Program-made: the position numbers and the translations under genes | Notes under the pieces: generated by a model | Databases searched by the model: none | What the model saw: the letters and a program-made list of their open reading frames with translations, nothing else | What the model was told of the DNA's origin: nothing | In this document: positions 12,067 through 24,030 of the stretch, one piece after another | Numbering within the stretch: position 1 is the stretch's first letter | Layout: each line of letters begins with the position of its first letter | Assembly (NCBI GenBank): GCA_026260175.1 | Contig: JAKCWW010000896.1 | Coordinates: 10,066-74,065 of the forward strand | Reading direction: 5' to 3' | Source: Reticulitermes lucifugus | Taxonomy: Eukaryota; Arthropoda; Insecta; Blattodea; Rhinotermitidae | Length of the DNA: 64,000 bases

Positions 12067-14053
12067 GGTTTTTATGTTGGAATCTTTACCTTCGACTCGA
12101 CACTCGATTGGTCACAAAGTGTTTTTAAGTTTTCCATATAACATCGAATTGTAGTGTGATTAGTGAGAAATTAATTGGAAAATATGTGAAATGAGATGGT
12201 CGTGATGTTATTTGAATTGCGATCCCAACATTTGACTGGACGGACTGGGGTAAATTGTGGAATTTTTCTGTCAGGGTAGCAGTCATCAGTCCGTGATACG
12301 AATGCTGATCGTCCAAATTTTGGAGCAGGAGTTCAAATAATTTGGCATCAAGGTCCGATTAGATACGGCTATTTAACTGTGCTGTACAAGCAATTAAAAC
12401 TGTAAACTCGAAACCTAAGGAACCCCGTCTCTCAAGACTTTCAGGGATGTTTATTTAATCTCGTATCGCTCTTGTCTTGAAACTGAAAAATGTAGTTTTA
12501 ATCCCCGAAGCTGTTGTCTGTCAGGAATTATTTTTACATTAGTAACATGTGCCAATACACACGTATAGTGTAAAAGCCAAGTAGCTATTTGTTACCATGC
12601 ATGTTGGAATTTAGCGTCAAAACAGTATACGTAACTATATATAAATATTGAAAGTAACTTCTGGTAAGTGTTACAAGCTTCCGTTTTGACGCTGCGTCGT
12701 CTTGCAAACATTTGCAAACGTCGCTGAGGAAGCTGCGGCCCCCGCATTCAGTGTAGAAGTCTGTTACCCTTACGTGTTCATTCGAAATTCGTCACAATAT
12801 GGTTTAGTGTTCCGTAACATATTTCTGAAATGCACTAATAAATATGTAAATTGTAAATATATTTTCAAGTTGCAAAGCCACTTGCGTCAGTTTGTATAAT
12901 TATAACAAACGCCACTTAGATTCATTTTATTTCTCTGTTTCTGTCCAGTATATTCTATATTTTTTACTGTATCCTTTACCATCTATATACAAATTAAATT
13001 ACGCTATTATTGGATGTAAAGTGGTTTGGTAAGTAGTCGTGAATATTTCGGAGAAAACTGCTACCTTCAAACATCAGTACAGAAGATATATATTTAACGC
13101 TGCGAGAACCTAAAATAATCCATGTGGCATTTTGCAAGGTATTTCGCTACTAAATTCCGTAAGAATTCCTAACAGCATCAGGAGAATGCATGACATCTAT
13201 TTAACGAAATTTGTTTTGTTATGTTATATTATGTGGTACTTGAATACACAGAGTCTTTGGCAAAGAGACGTCTCCTTAGGATAGGGCGATTAAAAATATA
13301 TGTCCTTGAAAACGTCAACGCTTTGCGTTCCTAAATGTTTCCTGCTCTTTGACGGAAGGCTTAAAAGTCTGATTATTTTTCTGCACATGTCTATATCCGG
13401 AAACCTTCAGCCACTATCTTACGAATACACCTTGAAAACATGATTCCGAACTGAGTTATATCTTTGTTCTTTAGAGATTCTGACACCTTTCCCAGATTTC
13501 ACGTATAGGAGCAACAAATGCAGAGAATTTTCTATCTTTACATACTAATATCTTTCTCGTACTTACCGCGCAAATTTATAGCTAGAGGGAGTAAGGATGG
13601 AAATAAAAATGGATGGGTAAGGGTTAAAAGAAAAAAGTACGAGGTAGACATATGAATTGAAACCACAAACAAATGAAAACCATTTAGCATTCAGAACACG
13701 AAAATCCTTACTTGTGAGTACAGTTATTCACTGCAAGTAAGATCAGACCTAATCAACATGTTGCTAGGGTTACGTTTGTTTCATAGGTCCCACTTGAACA
13801 GCATTTTCTGAGACTGAACCAAGCGTGTGCCGTAGAGGTTTAATCTTTTAAGTGCTGTGTGTTATGAAATGGATCAAAAACCTGCTTGGATTTTATTCAA
13901 AGCTGTGAAACCATCACAGAGAATAAATGTGGGAAGTAATCTTTCGTGAAAGTATATATGAATAATGTCTCGTATTCTTTTATGTTCGTGATACTTGGAC
14001 TATTATTTTTATAGGGAACAGGGACTGAGACTACGTATGTGGATTACGAACTA
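12067..14053. other. No gene recognised; one decayed foldback arm
   Basis: Mostly unique. 13034-13077 resembles a decayed - strand arm of the foldback family ('gaatatttcgga...gctaccttcaaacatcag'). The rest shows no gene or repeat I can name. Confidence 0.4.
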
Positions 14054-14193
14054 CTTTGATGTGACGCCATTTCGTTCGGTAGATAGGAATATTTCGGAGT
14101 GTATTGCTGTCTGCATATTCAGCGTAGAAGGCAACTAACTTTTTCGAAAAGTTGCTACCTGTCTAACGAGCTACACGGGGTCACATCCGGAAG
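14054..14193. repeat. Foldback element, old
   Basis: The left arm from 14054 ('tgatgtgacgcc...ggtagatagg') is the reverse complement of the right arm ending at 14193 ('cctgtctaacgagc...ggggtcacatccgg'), with many mismatches. The outer motif 'gatgtgacgcc' is shared with single arms at 16078, 38184, 57890 and 59970. Inside, 'atatttcgga...catattcagc' is a decayed hammerhead-like module on the - strand. Confidence 0.6.
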
Positions 14194-14960
14194 ATCGTAA
14201 TGGTGATACCACAGCGAGAACCTCAAATATGAATCTATACCACGTCCTTCCGAGGGAACTAAAACCAAAATGAGAATAAGCCTAACTGACTGAGGATTGA
14301 TTGAGAGAACTTGTAAGTTACACCTAATTACACCTAGTAAATTCATTCTCTTCTTAATATTTAAATAAAAGCGGGTTACAATATCTTTGCTACTAAATTT
14401 CGTGAAAAACAATTTAACGATGGGAAATGTATTTTATGAACATCAATACAAATATATTTTTACATAAAATATGTTAGTGAAAGAACATAACATTTAGCAA
14501 TGATGCTAGTAAATGGTACGCCCAGCAATCGCATTGCGATTGTCCTTCCTTTCCTGTTACCTTTCGGAAATCATTCCGCCAATCGCCGCTACTTACACCT
14601 AGATAATTAAAACATTTTTTAAATAAGATATGAAACAATCCGTGTATATGCAGTCTCTCTTGACGAGATAATCAAATGGCCTCACTCTACCAGTCTGTGG
14701 TATCGAAGTTCGCAGTTGTGTTGCTGGCACTCCTGCTTATGTGTGGCACGGCTTAGGGCCTTCCTAATATTCTTAGTAATTCTATATAAATGCTAGAATA
14801 GTACCCCAAAATTAAATAACGACTGCTTTATTTTACGCCATTCCAAAATTTTTGTATACTAATAATCACTTTATAACTCGAAGCCAAGTGACGTGGCTTG
14901 TCCATAACTTCGTTAAAGAAACCATGACTGTGTATACAAATCGTTCATTAGTAATGATGG
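14194..14960. other. No gene recognised
   Basis: Unique AT-rich sequence with no recognisable coding or repeat content. Confidence 0.4.
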
Positions 14961-15090
14961 GCAGGTAAAATTAACCACAAGGTCTAAGGCATATTTGTCG
15001 TCTGCAGGTTGGACACTGGAATTATCGGTTCGAAATCCGTACGGGGCGTGTTTTCTGTGTTCATGCTGTTCTGTGAAGTTACATACCTTT
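14961..15090 (+). mobile_element. SINE family 2-like head, old
   Basis: 'aaggtctaaggc' matches box A of family 2 and 'cggttcgaaatccgtacgg' matches box B, with normal head spacing and 'ggggcgtg' where the family has 'gggggcatgg'. The 3' half is not recognisable. A true tRNA is unlikely because the acceptor stem does not close. Confidence 0.5.
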
Positions 15091-16932
15091 CGACCGGTCG
15101 ATACCCCGTCTAGATATGTACAAACAGTACACAGAAGTCCAGAATAATACCCTGGCTGCCCTGGTCTGTATGCGTCATTTAATGGAATGACATAACGGTG
15201 ATGATACATGGGCGTGGGGTAATGGTAGATTATTGACTGGGAGGAGAAAAGCTATGTGCTGAGAGGTAAGCTTATCCAACTGCATTATTGTTTGTTACAA
15301 GTCTCTCAGGGACGTATTTATGCCGGGCTTTTGCGATGAGAATCCATCAAGTACATGCCTAAGTAACAGCACGATATTCTTACACATAGGAAGCTAGTCT
15401 GAAGTAAAAATTGTAAACTACTTCGCTAAAACTGTGACACTGAGAAAATGCTTTCTGCCGGAGGTCTGTGTGGAGTAGCGCTTCAATTGCTCTGAAATAA
15501 TTTAAAGTTAACAGAAGACAGCTGATGAAGTTCCACTGCATCAGCAATAAGCCTTCGGAGGTTTACTGCGTAATTTTCGGCTTTGGAGATCATTTGGGTG
15601 TACAGTAACGACATCAGCCATTTTGCAACGAATGTCTGGAAGCCAGCTGATGAAGCCAAACTCTGGCTTTGCCGTGGCACGACTGGCCACATCTAAGGGC
15701 TGCTGGACAGAAGTGAAGAATGATATATTTCTGTAATCACAAGCAGCACTTTGGCTAGTGGCATTATACGAGTATTTAGGAAAGTTAAAGAATGCGTAGC
15801 TAATATTTCTACATTTACATTAAAACTCTCTTTTAAACAAATTTCAAAATACAATCATGGTGCAATAAACCGTAACCACTCCATGGAGCACGATGTCTCT
15901 TGAGAAGTTAATATACACACAGCTCGTAGAGAAATTCTTACCTGTTTTATAATATAAAGTCTTCTTACGGCGTTGAAAACAGTAACGTTTTTGATGAAAC
16001 CAAAGCACGAAGGAATAATTCTAAGCATTTGATATATAAGATTCTCACGGCAGAGTCTACATGGAAGACTGTTGTCTGAGATGTGACGCCATGCATTCTG
16101 GTAGCAGTTTACCAAATTTTCGGCTCTTCAAATATCCACTCTTTTCTGCTGTCTTTCCCCTACTCCTATTGCTTCGCTAGTCATCTCTTTCATTCAGTTC
16201 ATCCCTATATAACGGTACTTTATATGACCTGCAACATTTTTCTACTGTCTTTGCCCCCCCCCTTATTTCTTCTCGTTTTCTCACACCCCAGTCCCGAACC
16301 CGCTTCTCCCTAAATACGTATAGTGTCTGGGGCTTAAAATTTAACCCTGGACATGGAAGGAACATTTTCGTCCTGAACGTTAATATCTAAGAGCAGTTTA
16401 TGTAAGTTAATTAAGATAAATGCGTTTATGCTGTAGTGTCGGTCTTGTAAGTTTTTTTTTTCATTTTCTTTTTTATTTTATAATCATGTCGATTTAACTA
16501 GCTTGAAGAATATTTTGTTGGTAAAGGCCATGGAAGCAAAATATCGTACGAAATAATTTAGACGATAGCTCACACAACGTTTACGCTAATATAATGAAAT
16601 TTCGTAACAAATGTCTTAAGGTTCGGTGTGAAGATTTCACCAAACTTATAAGCTCCATGTATGCGCAGTACATAACGGGCACGGTGCGACTTTGATCGTT
16701 ACAACTATGGCAAGAATTTAATTAAAATGATAATCCAGAATTTATGTGTTTTGAATGTATTGTACATGCAGTGCACCACAGATGGAATTCTACTGCAGTG
16801 TTCTCCTCTTTAATTTGGCAGCGGAACACTTTCGAACTCGAAATATTTTTGTTGAACCCCTGATAAAATTCCTATACAAGAAGCTAAAATCTAGATTAGA
16901 TATGAGTAAGAATAATGAAAGAAGAGTCAAAG
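15091..16932. other. No gene recognised; one foldback arm fragment
   Basis: 16076-16110 ('gagatgtgacgccatgca') is a lone outer arm of the foldback family. A run of nine C lies near 16254-16262. The remaining sequence is unique and no gene is supported. Confidence 0.4.
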
Positions 16933-17208
16933 TCAGGTTGTCCCTGTGCACGCCATGAAGGCATATAGAATAGCGTCAGTAAGTCTTTATCTGGTCGTTA
17001 GATGGAGGTGAGTGGTCAACTTCACGCACAGGCAACTTCACCCCTGCGGAAGGAATCCCCGGTACATATCGTGTAGGACGTTGTGTGGGCCCCAGAGTCA
17101 GGCTGGATGTTTTAGAGACGAGAAAAATTCCTTGAGTCTCTCCGGAATCGAACCCAGTATATTTCAGTACGAAGCCTACCCACTACACCGACTACGCTAT
17201 CCCGGCTC
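16933..17208 (-). mobile_element. SINE family 1 copy
   Basis: On the - strand it runs from head 'ggagccgggatagcgtagtc' at 17208, through a box B with 'gggttcgattccgg', to body 'ccagcctgactctggggccc' and tail 'cttcatggcgtgcacaggg' at 16933. It spans the full element. No clear target-site duplication is visible. Confidence 0.85.
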
Positions 17209-18274
17209 CTTAGGACGAAAAATAAAAAATTGTTAAAAAAGTGACGTGAGCATATTTTTTTGCCTAGATTTATAAAAATGTCATATTTCATGTATACGAG
17301 AAAGGAACCTTAAAAATCAATATCCAGTTTCGTAACAATAATTAATTTAAAAGTACGGTTATTATTATTATATTGAAAAAATTAGCAGCATCTTAACTAC
17401 TGAATTATCATCAAATTTAAATGGAAATTCTTTAAGTGAAGTTTAGATTGGTGTTTAAATTAACATTAATTATATTGTAATGGGTTTTTCTTAGAGATCC
17501 CTTACTTTTGCACTGCGGTACTTTGGGGTTACGCGGACTACCATTTGGGAAACAATGTTGAAAGCATACTTAGTGGTTCTACACCCTAAACAAAAGACGA
17601 GAATTATCAAATACGTATAAAATTTTAGTTACGAAATTTGAGGATTTTCGGGCGTGGAGATTCATGTAATGGTTTGCTGAGGTTTGACATCGTCCTGTTT
17701 GGTAGATTGGTACAATAAATTACCTCTCTGATACCTGAGATTCTCGTGGCAGTGAATCTTTGACCCTGAAGATGGAGACACTGCTTTCTTCCCGAAGGCT
17801 TGTACTTACCTACTTATGTACGTGGAACTGTCACTCCCACCAACACCCCAGTCTTCATACTGCCTCCATATTAACGGCTTCAGTTTTGAAACATTTTCAA
17901 ATGACTGAGTTAGGCTTCTGTACAAGTGCCTTCGAAACGAAGAAGAAAAATAGCATAGCCTCAGGAAGGTTTCATTCAAGACTCGTCGTTAACAGCAGTG
18001 TCCATTTGCCTATTCATGGAATCCGACACAAGAAAACATAATCCATTAAGGAAATAAAACCTTGAATTGAAAGGAAAAGGCGCATGTGGCTACCATCATT
18101 AATGATTGGACGAAGTTTCTTCATCATCAACAATGCGGATTAAGCCCTTGGCCTGTTCCAATTACGATCATTGTGACTGTTACGTAATTTCTTCTGACTT
18201 CTTTGATGTCGTCTCTTCTCTATTTATATTGTTAGACCATTAGATGCAACGAATTTTGTTTGCTACTATAGGTA
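17209..18274. other. No gene recognised
   Basis: Unique AT-rich sequence. The 93-residue ORF at 17760-18041 (+) has no domain I recognise. Confidence 0.4.
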
Positions 18275-18571
18275 GGAGCTGGAATTGCGTAGCCCGTATA
18301 GTGACTAGGCTACAGGCTGGATGATACGGGGTTCGAATTCCGACCGGGGTAAGGAGTCTTCAGCTTTTCCAAAATGTCCAGACCGGCTCTGGGGTCTACC
18401 TTGTCTCCTATGAAGTGGGCAATGTGGGATCTTTGCCTGGGAGTCAAGCGGCCGGGGCGTGAGGCTGGCCAATCTCCTCCACCTAGTGCCGAGGTTAAGA
18501 ATGAATGGAACTGTATGTCCACTCCCTCTGTATCCTTTCGTGGCCTGTATAGTGACAGATTTACCCTTACT
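18275..18571 (+). mobile_element. SINE family 1 copy
   Basis: Head 'attgcgtagcccgtatagtg', box B 'ggggttcgaattccgacc', body 'gtccagaccggctctggggt' and tail 'cctttcgtggcctgtatag'. Its body keeps the variant 'gggagtcaagcggccggggc', also seen in other old copies. Two antisense ORFs of up to 120 codons run through it and are incidental. Confidence 0.9.
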
Positions 18572-18770
18572 TTTAACATTATAATTACAAAGTGTCAATA
18601 ATTTCAATCTCATACTGATTTTGGTGTTGTCCGAGTCGAAAATTCCAACGTTCCTAAAAGTTGCCATTTTTTACGGCATGTCATATCTATTGGCATTTTA
18701 TCTGACATAAATAATAAAAAATATGTGGAGGGAACTTTACTCTTTGTTCACCGTGCATTGTGGTATTAAT

Positions 18771-18906
18771 AAACACTTTTTAACCAACAGTTGCACTATT
18801 GACGTAGATTGTCACTCGCTCGACGACTGAAACATATGTAGGGCATTTTAAGTGATTTTAAGTGACAATCTACGTTAATAGTGCAACTGTTGGTTAAAAA
18901 GTGTTT
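18771..18906. repeat. Young foldback: 46-bp arms with one mismatch
   Basis: 18771-18816 and 18861-18906 are reverse complements over 46 bp with a single difference (G versus A in 'tattgacgt'/'tattaacgt'). The 44-bp loop holds 'ctgaaacatatgtagg', close to the GAAACATGTAG seen in the other foldbacks, and two copies of 'attttaagtg'. Similar 'atg(tg)gagggaa' sequences lie on both sides (18722 and 18912), which may be a decayed duplication. Confidence 0.9.
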
Positions 18907-19481
18907 TTTAATATGGAGGGAAATTCGCCCTGCATTTAAATTGTGACAGATCTGTAATGTATTATTTACAAACGATAAAAGACAAGTTTTAAGAGTGAAA
19001 TTAATTTTAAATCGTGTTTTATTGGTAAGTGTATATGTAAATATCTGCATCCGACATTTGTCTCTCTGCGTGCACAGTTTACTTTCGTCTGAAAACACTG
19101 TGAGCCAACTCGTGACCAGAACAGTACGGACTAAGTGCTTCATCTGTTTCTGTGTTTTGTTCTGTTGATGCTTAACTGTCCGTTATCATGCGGCAACACG
19201 CCATGTTAGATTATTTACCTAATTGCTACTATCATCTCCTGTAAGGGTTGTACAAATACAATCACTATCAGGATACACAAACATAACAGCATGAGGCAAA
19301 TTCAGTTCAGTAGTTCCAACTGAGGGAGTGTGTGGCGTTAATGTTATATGCATGGAAGAAATAAAATTGTTAATGATCATTGTTTTGCAGAGATGACCTT
19401 TTGTACTGTTTTCCGGAATACGTCAGGTTGAATATGATCTGTGCTCGGAACATTCTAACGCAAGTGCGATTATGGAAAAGT
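18907..19481. other. No gene recognised
   Basis: The 115-residue antisense ORF at 18796-19143 overlaps the foldback and has no recognisable domain. The rest is unique. Confidence 0.4.
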
Positions 19482-19685
19482 AAAGTTTTAGTTGTCCCTG
19501 CGCACGCTATGGTGGCACTCAGATCCACTTATTCTTAACTTCGACAATACATAGCGGCGAGTACTCAGATTCACACCCCAGCCGGATTGCTCCCGGAGTA
19601 GAGTCGCCGTTACCCATCGTATAGGAGGCTGGGTGGGTCCCAGAGCCGGCCTGCACAGTTTGGAACATTTAGGATTATGGAACGA
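19482..19685 (-). mobile_element. SINE family 1 copy, head missing
   Basis: On the - strand the body 'ggctctgggacccacccagc' and 'ctcctatacgatgggta' are followed by a tail with 'gccaccatagcgtgcgc'. The tRNA-like head expected above 19685 is absent or unrecognisable. Confidence 0.75.
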
Positions 19686-19916
19686 AAAAATATCGCTTTT
19701 TCACGAATGTGCTCCCAATATATAGGCTGCGTTCAGTTTTCTTTATTTGATGGAAGATTGGTCATGTCACTGTACTCATTCCCGTGATAATTACAGATCT
19801 TACATGTTCAACGTAAGTTTAGGTAGGAGTTAGGTTGAATTGCATGGAGATGGGCTGTGTTATTTAGATTGTGCATTGTTAGTAAGTGAGATTAGTCACG
19901 TGTATGATTTAAGAGT

Positions 19917-20235
19917 AGTTATTAATTACGATAAAAAAACTAATGTTTATTATGTTATATAGATATGCAGCTACATGTTTCAACCAGCTACGTGGTCATC
20001 CTCAGGCCGTTTAAGGAAGTAGATCATAAAAACCAAAATTATAATTTAAACATCTCATTCTGACCCCATAACTGATTTTGCAATTATAATTTTGGTTTTT
20101 ATGTTTAATGTATTTAAACAGCCCGAGGATGACCACGTAGCTGATTAAAACATGTAGCCTCATATGTACGTATATAATATACATATAAATATATATACAT
20201 AATAAGCATTAGTTTTGTTGATAGCTATTAATAAC
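19917..20235. repeat. Foldback element, ~150-bp arms, with hammerhead-like modules
   Basis: The left arm from 19917 and the right arm ending at 20235 are reverse complements with moderate divergence, sharing 'aaaaccaaaattataatt' at the inner ends and 'aaactaatg-ttattatg' at the outer ends. On the - strand 19977-20005 reads CTGAGGA, T, GACCA-loop-TGGTT, GAAAC followed by ATGTAGC. The + strand copy (20123-20151) is decayed (CCGAGGA, AAAAC). There is no coding capacity. Confidence 0.85.
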
Positions 20236-21486
20236 TATCCTGTAATTGATGCAACACAAAGAGATGTCAGATATAAATTGTGTTATTTACGTTTGTCCTC
20301 GTAATTCACTCAGGTGCAGATACAGCATTTTACACAATTTCAAACTTTTCGCTGATATATGTTTAGAAAAATAGGGTCGATGTTAATCCACTTCATTAGC
20401 ATGCAGAAAGAAGTTACAGAGGGAATTTCCACTGAAAGTACATTAGAACGTTTGGATGTGTCTCAGCCTCTTGCTCTTATTTTAGATTGAATTACGTCAT
20501 TATCCTCGGTTACAAGGATTCACCAATTAGCCCTTTAAACCAAGGCAGGTACTCTTTTTACCACCTATTTTAGCAGTACGTAGACTGCATTTTTATATAT
20601 AGGCTTGATATTATTCTAAAAAAACAAACAGAGATTATTTACCTAAACAGCTGAATGCCATATGTATGGCAGATGTGAAATTTTAAGTACTATTTAAATC
20701 AATTTTGGCCTTATAGTATAAAATTTTTTCGGTTTTATAAATAAGTAAATTGATGTAGACTGCATCTTAAAGTTCTTTTTTATGCTCGGAATAAACAAAT
20801 TTTAATGGCTGATTTTCACCTTTGACAAACAAGAACCATTCTTTAAGAATTATTGCGTTAACAGAACCTTCATGAAGCGAGCAGTAACAGATGGAAAGAT
20901 GTGCCTGACGGACGAACTAGAGACCTCACTGCTGCGAAGGGAGGGTTACCCGACCGTATGTCTCGGCTATTGGATTATGAGTACGTCTGTCAGGGGGGGA
21001 TTTCTTGAAAATCTTCCTACTGCGTTCCGCTTCCAAGAAAGAGAAACAAATTCCTTGTTCCCACGTGACAGAACCTGAATGCAAGAGGACATCCGCTTTC
21101 ATCTACGAAGGTTGAACTGATACGAGTGATCCAAGGCTGACTTCACAGTGACTCCTGAATTTAATTTCTTCCTTCTGCGCTTGTAGCTTCCTCCTTAATT
21201 CAGTTCTTTGCCTATGTGTTTCTTTTCTCTTTCCTTCTTTCTCACTTTCTAAATATTTATTTCTGAATTTATTTTCGAGTACTGATCATCCTTCCATTTA
21301 CCTCTTTCTTCAGCATGCTGTCCCTTCTTAAAAGGGAAAAATGTAGTCTTATGACGCCTTCATGCTATCTATGTTTAGCCCCCAGTATTTCAGCTCTGAA
21401 TTATTTGATCAATTTTTAAGAAAGTTGGTATGAATATTTTGCCATACGAGGGAACCCCAGAACAGCAATTTATATTTTGCTATAAT
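20236..21486. other. No gene recognised
   Basis: AT-rich unique sequence with a pyrimidine-rich patch at 21170-21310. No gene or repeat family is supported. Confidence 0.4.
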
Positions 21487-21581
21487 CGGTAGTCTGTATA
21501 GCGACTCGCTACGAACTTGACGGTCCGGGGATCGAATCTCGGTGGGGGCGAGATTTTCAGCACCCGTCCAGACCGGCCCTG
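21487..21581 (+). mobile_element. SINE family 1 copy, cut by gap
   Basis: Has an intact head 'cggtagtctgtatagcgact', box B 'ggggatcgaatctcgg' and 'cccgtccagaccggccctg', then runs straight into the N-gap. It is very close to the 9776-10032 copy, so it is probably a younger subfamily member. Confidence 0.85.
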
Positions 21582-22204
21582 NNNNNNNNNNNNNNNNNNN
21601 NNNNNNNNNNNNNNNNNNNNNNNNNNNNNNNNNNNNNNNNNNNNNNNNNNNNNNNNNNNNNNNNNNNNNNNNNNNNNNNNNNNNNNNNNNNNNNNNNNNN
21701 NNNNNNNNNNNNNNNNNNNNNNNNNNNNNNNNNNNNNNNNNNNNNNNNNNNNNNNNNNNNNNNNNNNNNNNNNNNNNNNNNNNNNNNNNNNNNNNNNNNN
21801 NNNNNNNNNNNNNNNNNNNNNNNNNNNNNNNNNNNNNNNNNNNNNNNNNNNNNNNNNNNNNNNNNNNNNNNNNNNNNNNNNNNNNNNNNNNNNNNNNNNN
21901 NNNNNNNNNNNNNNNNNNNNNNNNNNNNNNNNNNNNNNNNNNNNNNNNNNNNNNNNNNNNNNNNNNNNNNNNNNNNNNNNNNNNNNNNNNNNNNNNNNNN
22001 NNNNNNNNNNNNNNNNNNNNNNNNNNNNNNNNNNNNNNNNNNNNNNNNNNNNNNNNNNNNNNNNNNNNNNNNNNNNNNNNNNNNNNNNNNNNNNNNNNNN
22101 NNNNNNNNNNNNNNNNNNNNNNNNNNNNNNNNNNNNNNNNNNNNNNNNNNNNNNNNNNNNNNNNNNNNNNNNNNNNNNNNNNNNNNNNNNNNNNNNNNNN
22201 NNNN
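21582..22204. other. Assembly gap (623 N)
   Basis: Unresolved bases. The gap opens inside a family 1 SINE and closes inside a family 2 SINE. Judging from the other copies, roughly 175 bp of one and 165 bp of the other are missing, leaving about 280 bp unexplained if the stated size is right. The ORFs called across it are artefacts of reading N as coding. Confidence 0.98.
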
Positions 22205-22302
22205 GTCCTACCGACTGTGGTGTGTCTAAAAAGTGTGTGATCGTGAAGCCTCAAAAAATGAGGCGGCATAGGCCCCCAAGGGGCTGTCGAGCCATTAAAA
22301 AG
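22205..22302 (+). mobile_element. SINE family 2 3' end, cut by gap
   Basis: 'gtcctaccgactgtggtgtg', 'gtgatcgtgaagcctc' and 'ggggctgtcgagcca' followed by A-rich sequence match the 3' half of the copies at 22455, 34543 and 60695. The head is in the gap. Confidence 0.85.
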
Positions 22303-22454
22303 AACATTTCACATGCTGGAAACTTTGAAGCGTGATTGACACTAGCGTTACATTCTGCACGGCCTTGAAACGATCTATAGCAAATGAAAATATAAAAAAT
22401 ATAAAAATATGCAGCGTTTATTCGGTAATATTTGTGTAGAATACAATATAACGT

Positions 22455-22695
22455 GCCGATACCAGTGGCCGCGCGGTCTAAGGCGTGGGTGTGTGTTCGA
22501 ATCCCACCGGGGGCATGGATGTCTGTCTCTTGTGAGTGTTGTGTGTTGTCAGGTAGAGGTCTCTGCGACGGACTGGTCACTCGTCCAGTGGAGTCCTACC
22601 GACTGTGGTGTGTCTTAACTGAGTGTGATCGTGAAGCCTCGATACTGAGGAGGCCTTGGCCCACTGGGGGCTGTTGCGCCACTGGGGGAAAAAAA
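22455..22695 (+). mobile_element. SINE family 2 copy with deletion between boxes A and B
   Basis: Box A 'ggccgcgcggtctaaggcg' and box B 'gtgttcgaatcccaccgg' are present, but about 25 bp of the anticodon and variable-arm region is missing. In intact copies that segment lies between two 'gtgggt' motifs, so a microhomology deletion is likely. The 3' end has 'ctggtcactcgtccagtgg' and terminates in A-rich sequence. 'ataacgt' before and 'ataacat' after may be the target-site duplication. Confidence 0.9.
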
Positions 22696-23670
22696 TAACA
22701 TGGCTGCCGTGCAAAAATTGCCTTTATATTCTTATTTAATGGAGGCAACTAATGAACTACTGGCCCTAGGCATGCTATAATTAATATTAATACAGAGCAT
22801 AAACATTCGTGTAAAGGTACACTATGTATGAAATGTAACTTATGAGAGAACTGTCTCAAATGTGAAGAAGACACGAAGCTTTAAAATTGTGTCAAGCCTA
22901 TACAGTGTTTGCACTTAATTAATACTCTTCACACAAGTAAAATAAAATAAATTGACAGTAGTAATAAATAGGAGATCTGTGAAACTAGAAAACCGTGTAA
23001 CCAGAACTTAGGCTTTATACATTTTCCTGGGAAAGCTTGTTTAGTTAGTTTTCTTTTTCCCCTCGTATGTTTATTTCTGTGTGTTTTCCCTTATAACTTC
23101 CTTTGTACGGTACCATCTACCTTCCTTTCTTTTTAACTTTGACTTTCTACTTGCCCACACAAGTTTTCCCTCTGATCTCATCAGTGTAATTAAATGTCTT
23201 TTAAGAGCCTTCTCTACCTGCAATATAAACACTTCGCCTGCCTCTCTTTGATTCCGTTCGCTCTGGGCAAATCGGAATATCGACTTAGTTGAAGTGAATC
23301 CGTTTAGAGCTTCTACAGTCATGGGAACACGACGAATGAAACAGTCTGATGTACAACAGGCAGCTTTACAACTTTCATCTATTGTATATTCTTATTCTGT
23401 AGACAGAGAACGTATTAAGATTATGTTAACAGTAATCTAAAGCTTCTTTAAATCACAACGGGAAAATTTTGGGCTCAGAATTAAAGTTTTGATAAAACAC
23501 TTTCTGTCCATGCACAGCATCTTTGGCTATAGAACGAACTTTTTGTAAAATACCGAATCTTAATAAAGAAGTCTGTGGTCCCGCTTGAAAAAAGTACGCA
23601 AATTGTCCGATAAAAGTTATCTTAACTTACTGATAACAGAGGATTTGATGCTGTGACATGGGTATTTATG
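22696..23670. other. No gene recognised
   Basis: AT-rich unique sequence. The antisense ORF at 23071-23322 is rich in lysine, arginine and glutamate, as expected for antisense pyrimidine-rich DNA, and is not called. Confidence 0.4.
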
Positions 23671-23861
23671 AAGATCCAGTTCTTCTGGGATGTTACATAC
23701 GTTTCGACGGTAAATATTTGCCGACATTTCCGATAAACATATGGCGTCCATCTTCAAAGTCCAGCAATCCATAAAGAGGAATGCTTAACTCTACAGGTGG
23801 GGGCAGTACGCTCCTTCAAATCGTCGAAACGCGGCGAAATATTCCAGAAGACCTGAATCTT
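23671..23861. repeat. Foldback element
   Basis: The left arm 'aagatccagttcttctggga' and the right arm ending 'attccagaagacctgaatct' are reverse complements, and both carry 'cgtttcgacg' inward of that. 'gcgtccatcttcaaag' on the left is a decayed - strand module (TTGAAGATGGACGC). Divergence is moderate. Confidence 0.7.
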
Positions 23862-23945
23862 AGCTGACTGCGAATTTAAATAAATAAGCATGCTTTATCA
23901 TTATAACATGTTGCGAAATTTGAAGTGCTCACGGCGGTGATGATG

Positions 23946-24030
23946 AAGATTCAATTATTCTTGAATATGGCGCCCTTCCGATTGTTATTTACCAATCTAA
24001 GAAACATCTTATTCCAGGAGACTTGAATTT
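23946..24030. repeat. Small foldback, related to its neighbour
   Basis: 'aagattcaattattcttgaa' on the left and 'ttattccaggagacttgaat' on the right are inverted and match the outer arm of the foldback 85 bp upstream. 'atatggcgcc' follows as in other members. It is a short, decayed element. Confidence 0.55.

Noticed and set aside
18305-18667. 120- and 89-codon antisense ORFs
   Set aside because: They lie inside or run through a family 1 SINE; GC-rich SINE bodies give such ORFs on either strand.
21409-22335. Long ORFs of 232-286 codons on both strands
   Set aside because: They consist mostly of N read as X across the 623-base gap; the real codons at the ends are SINE sequence.
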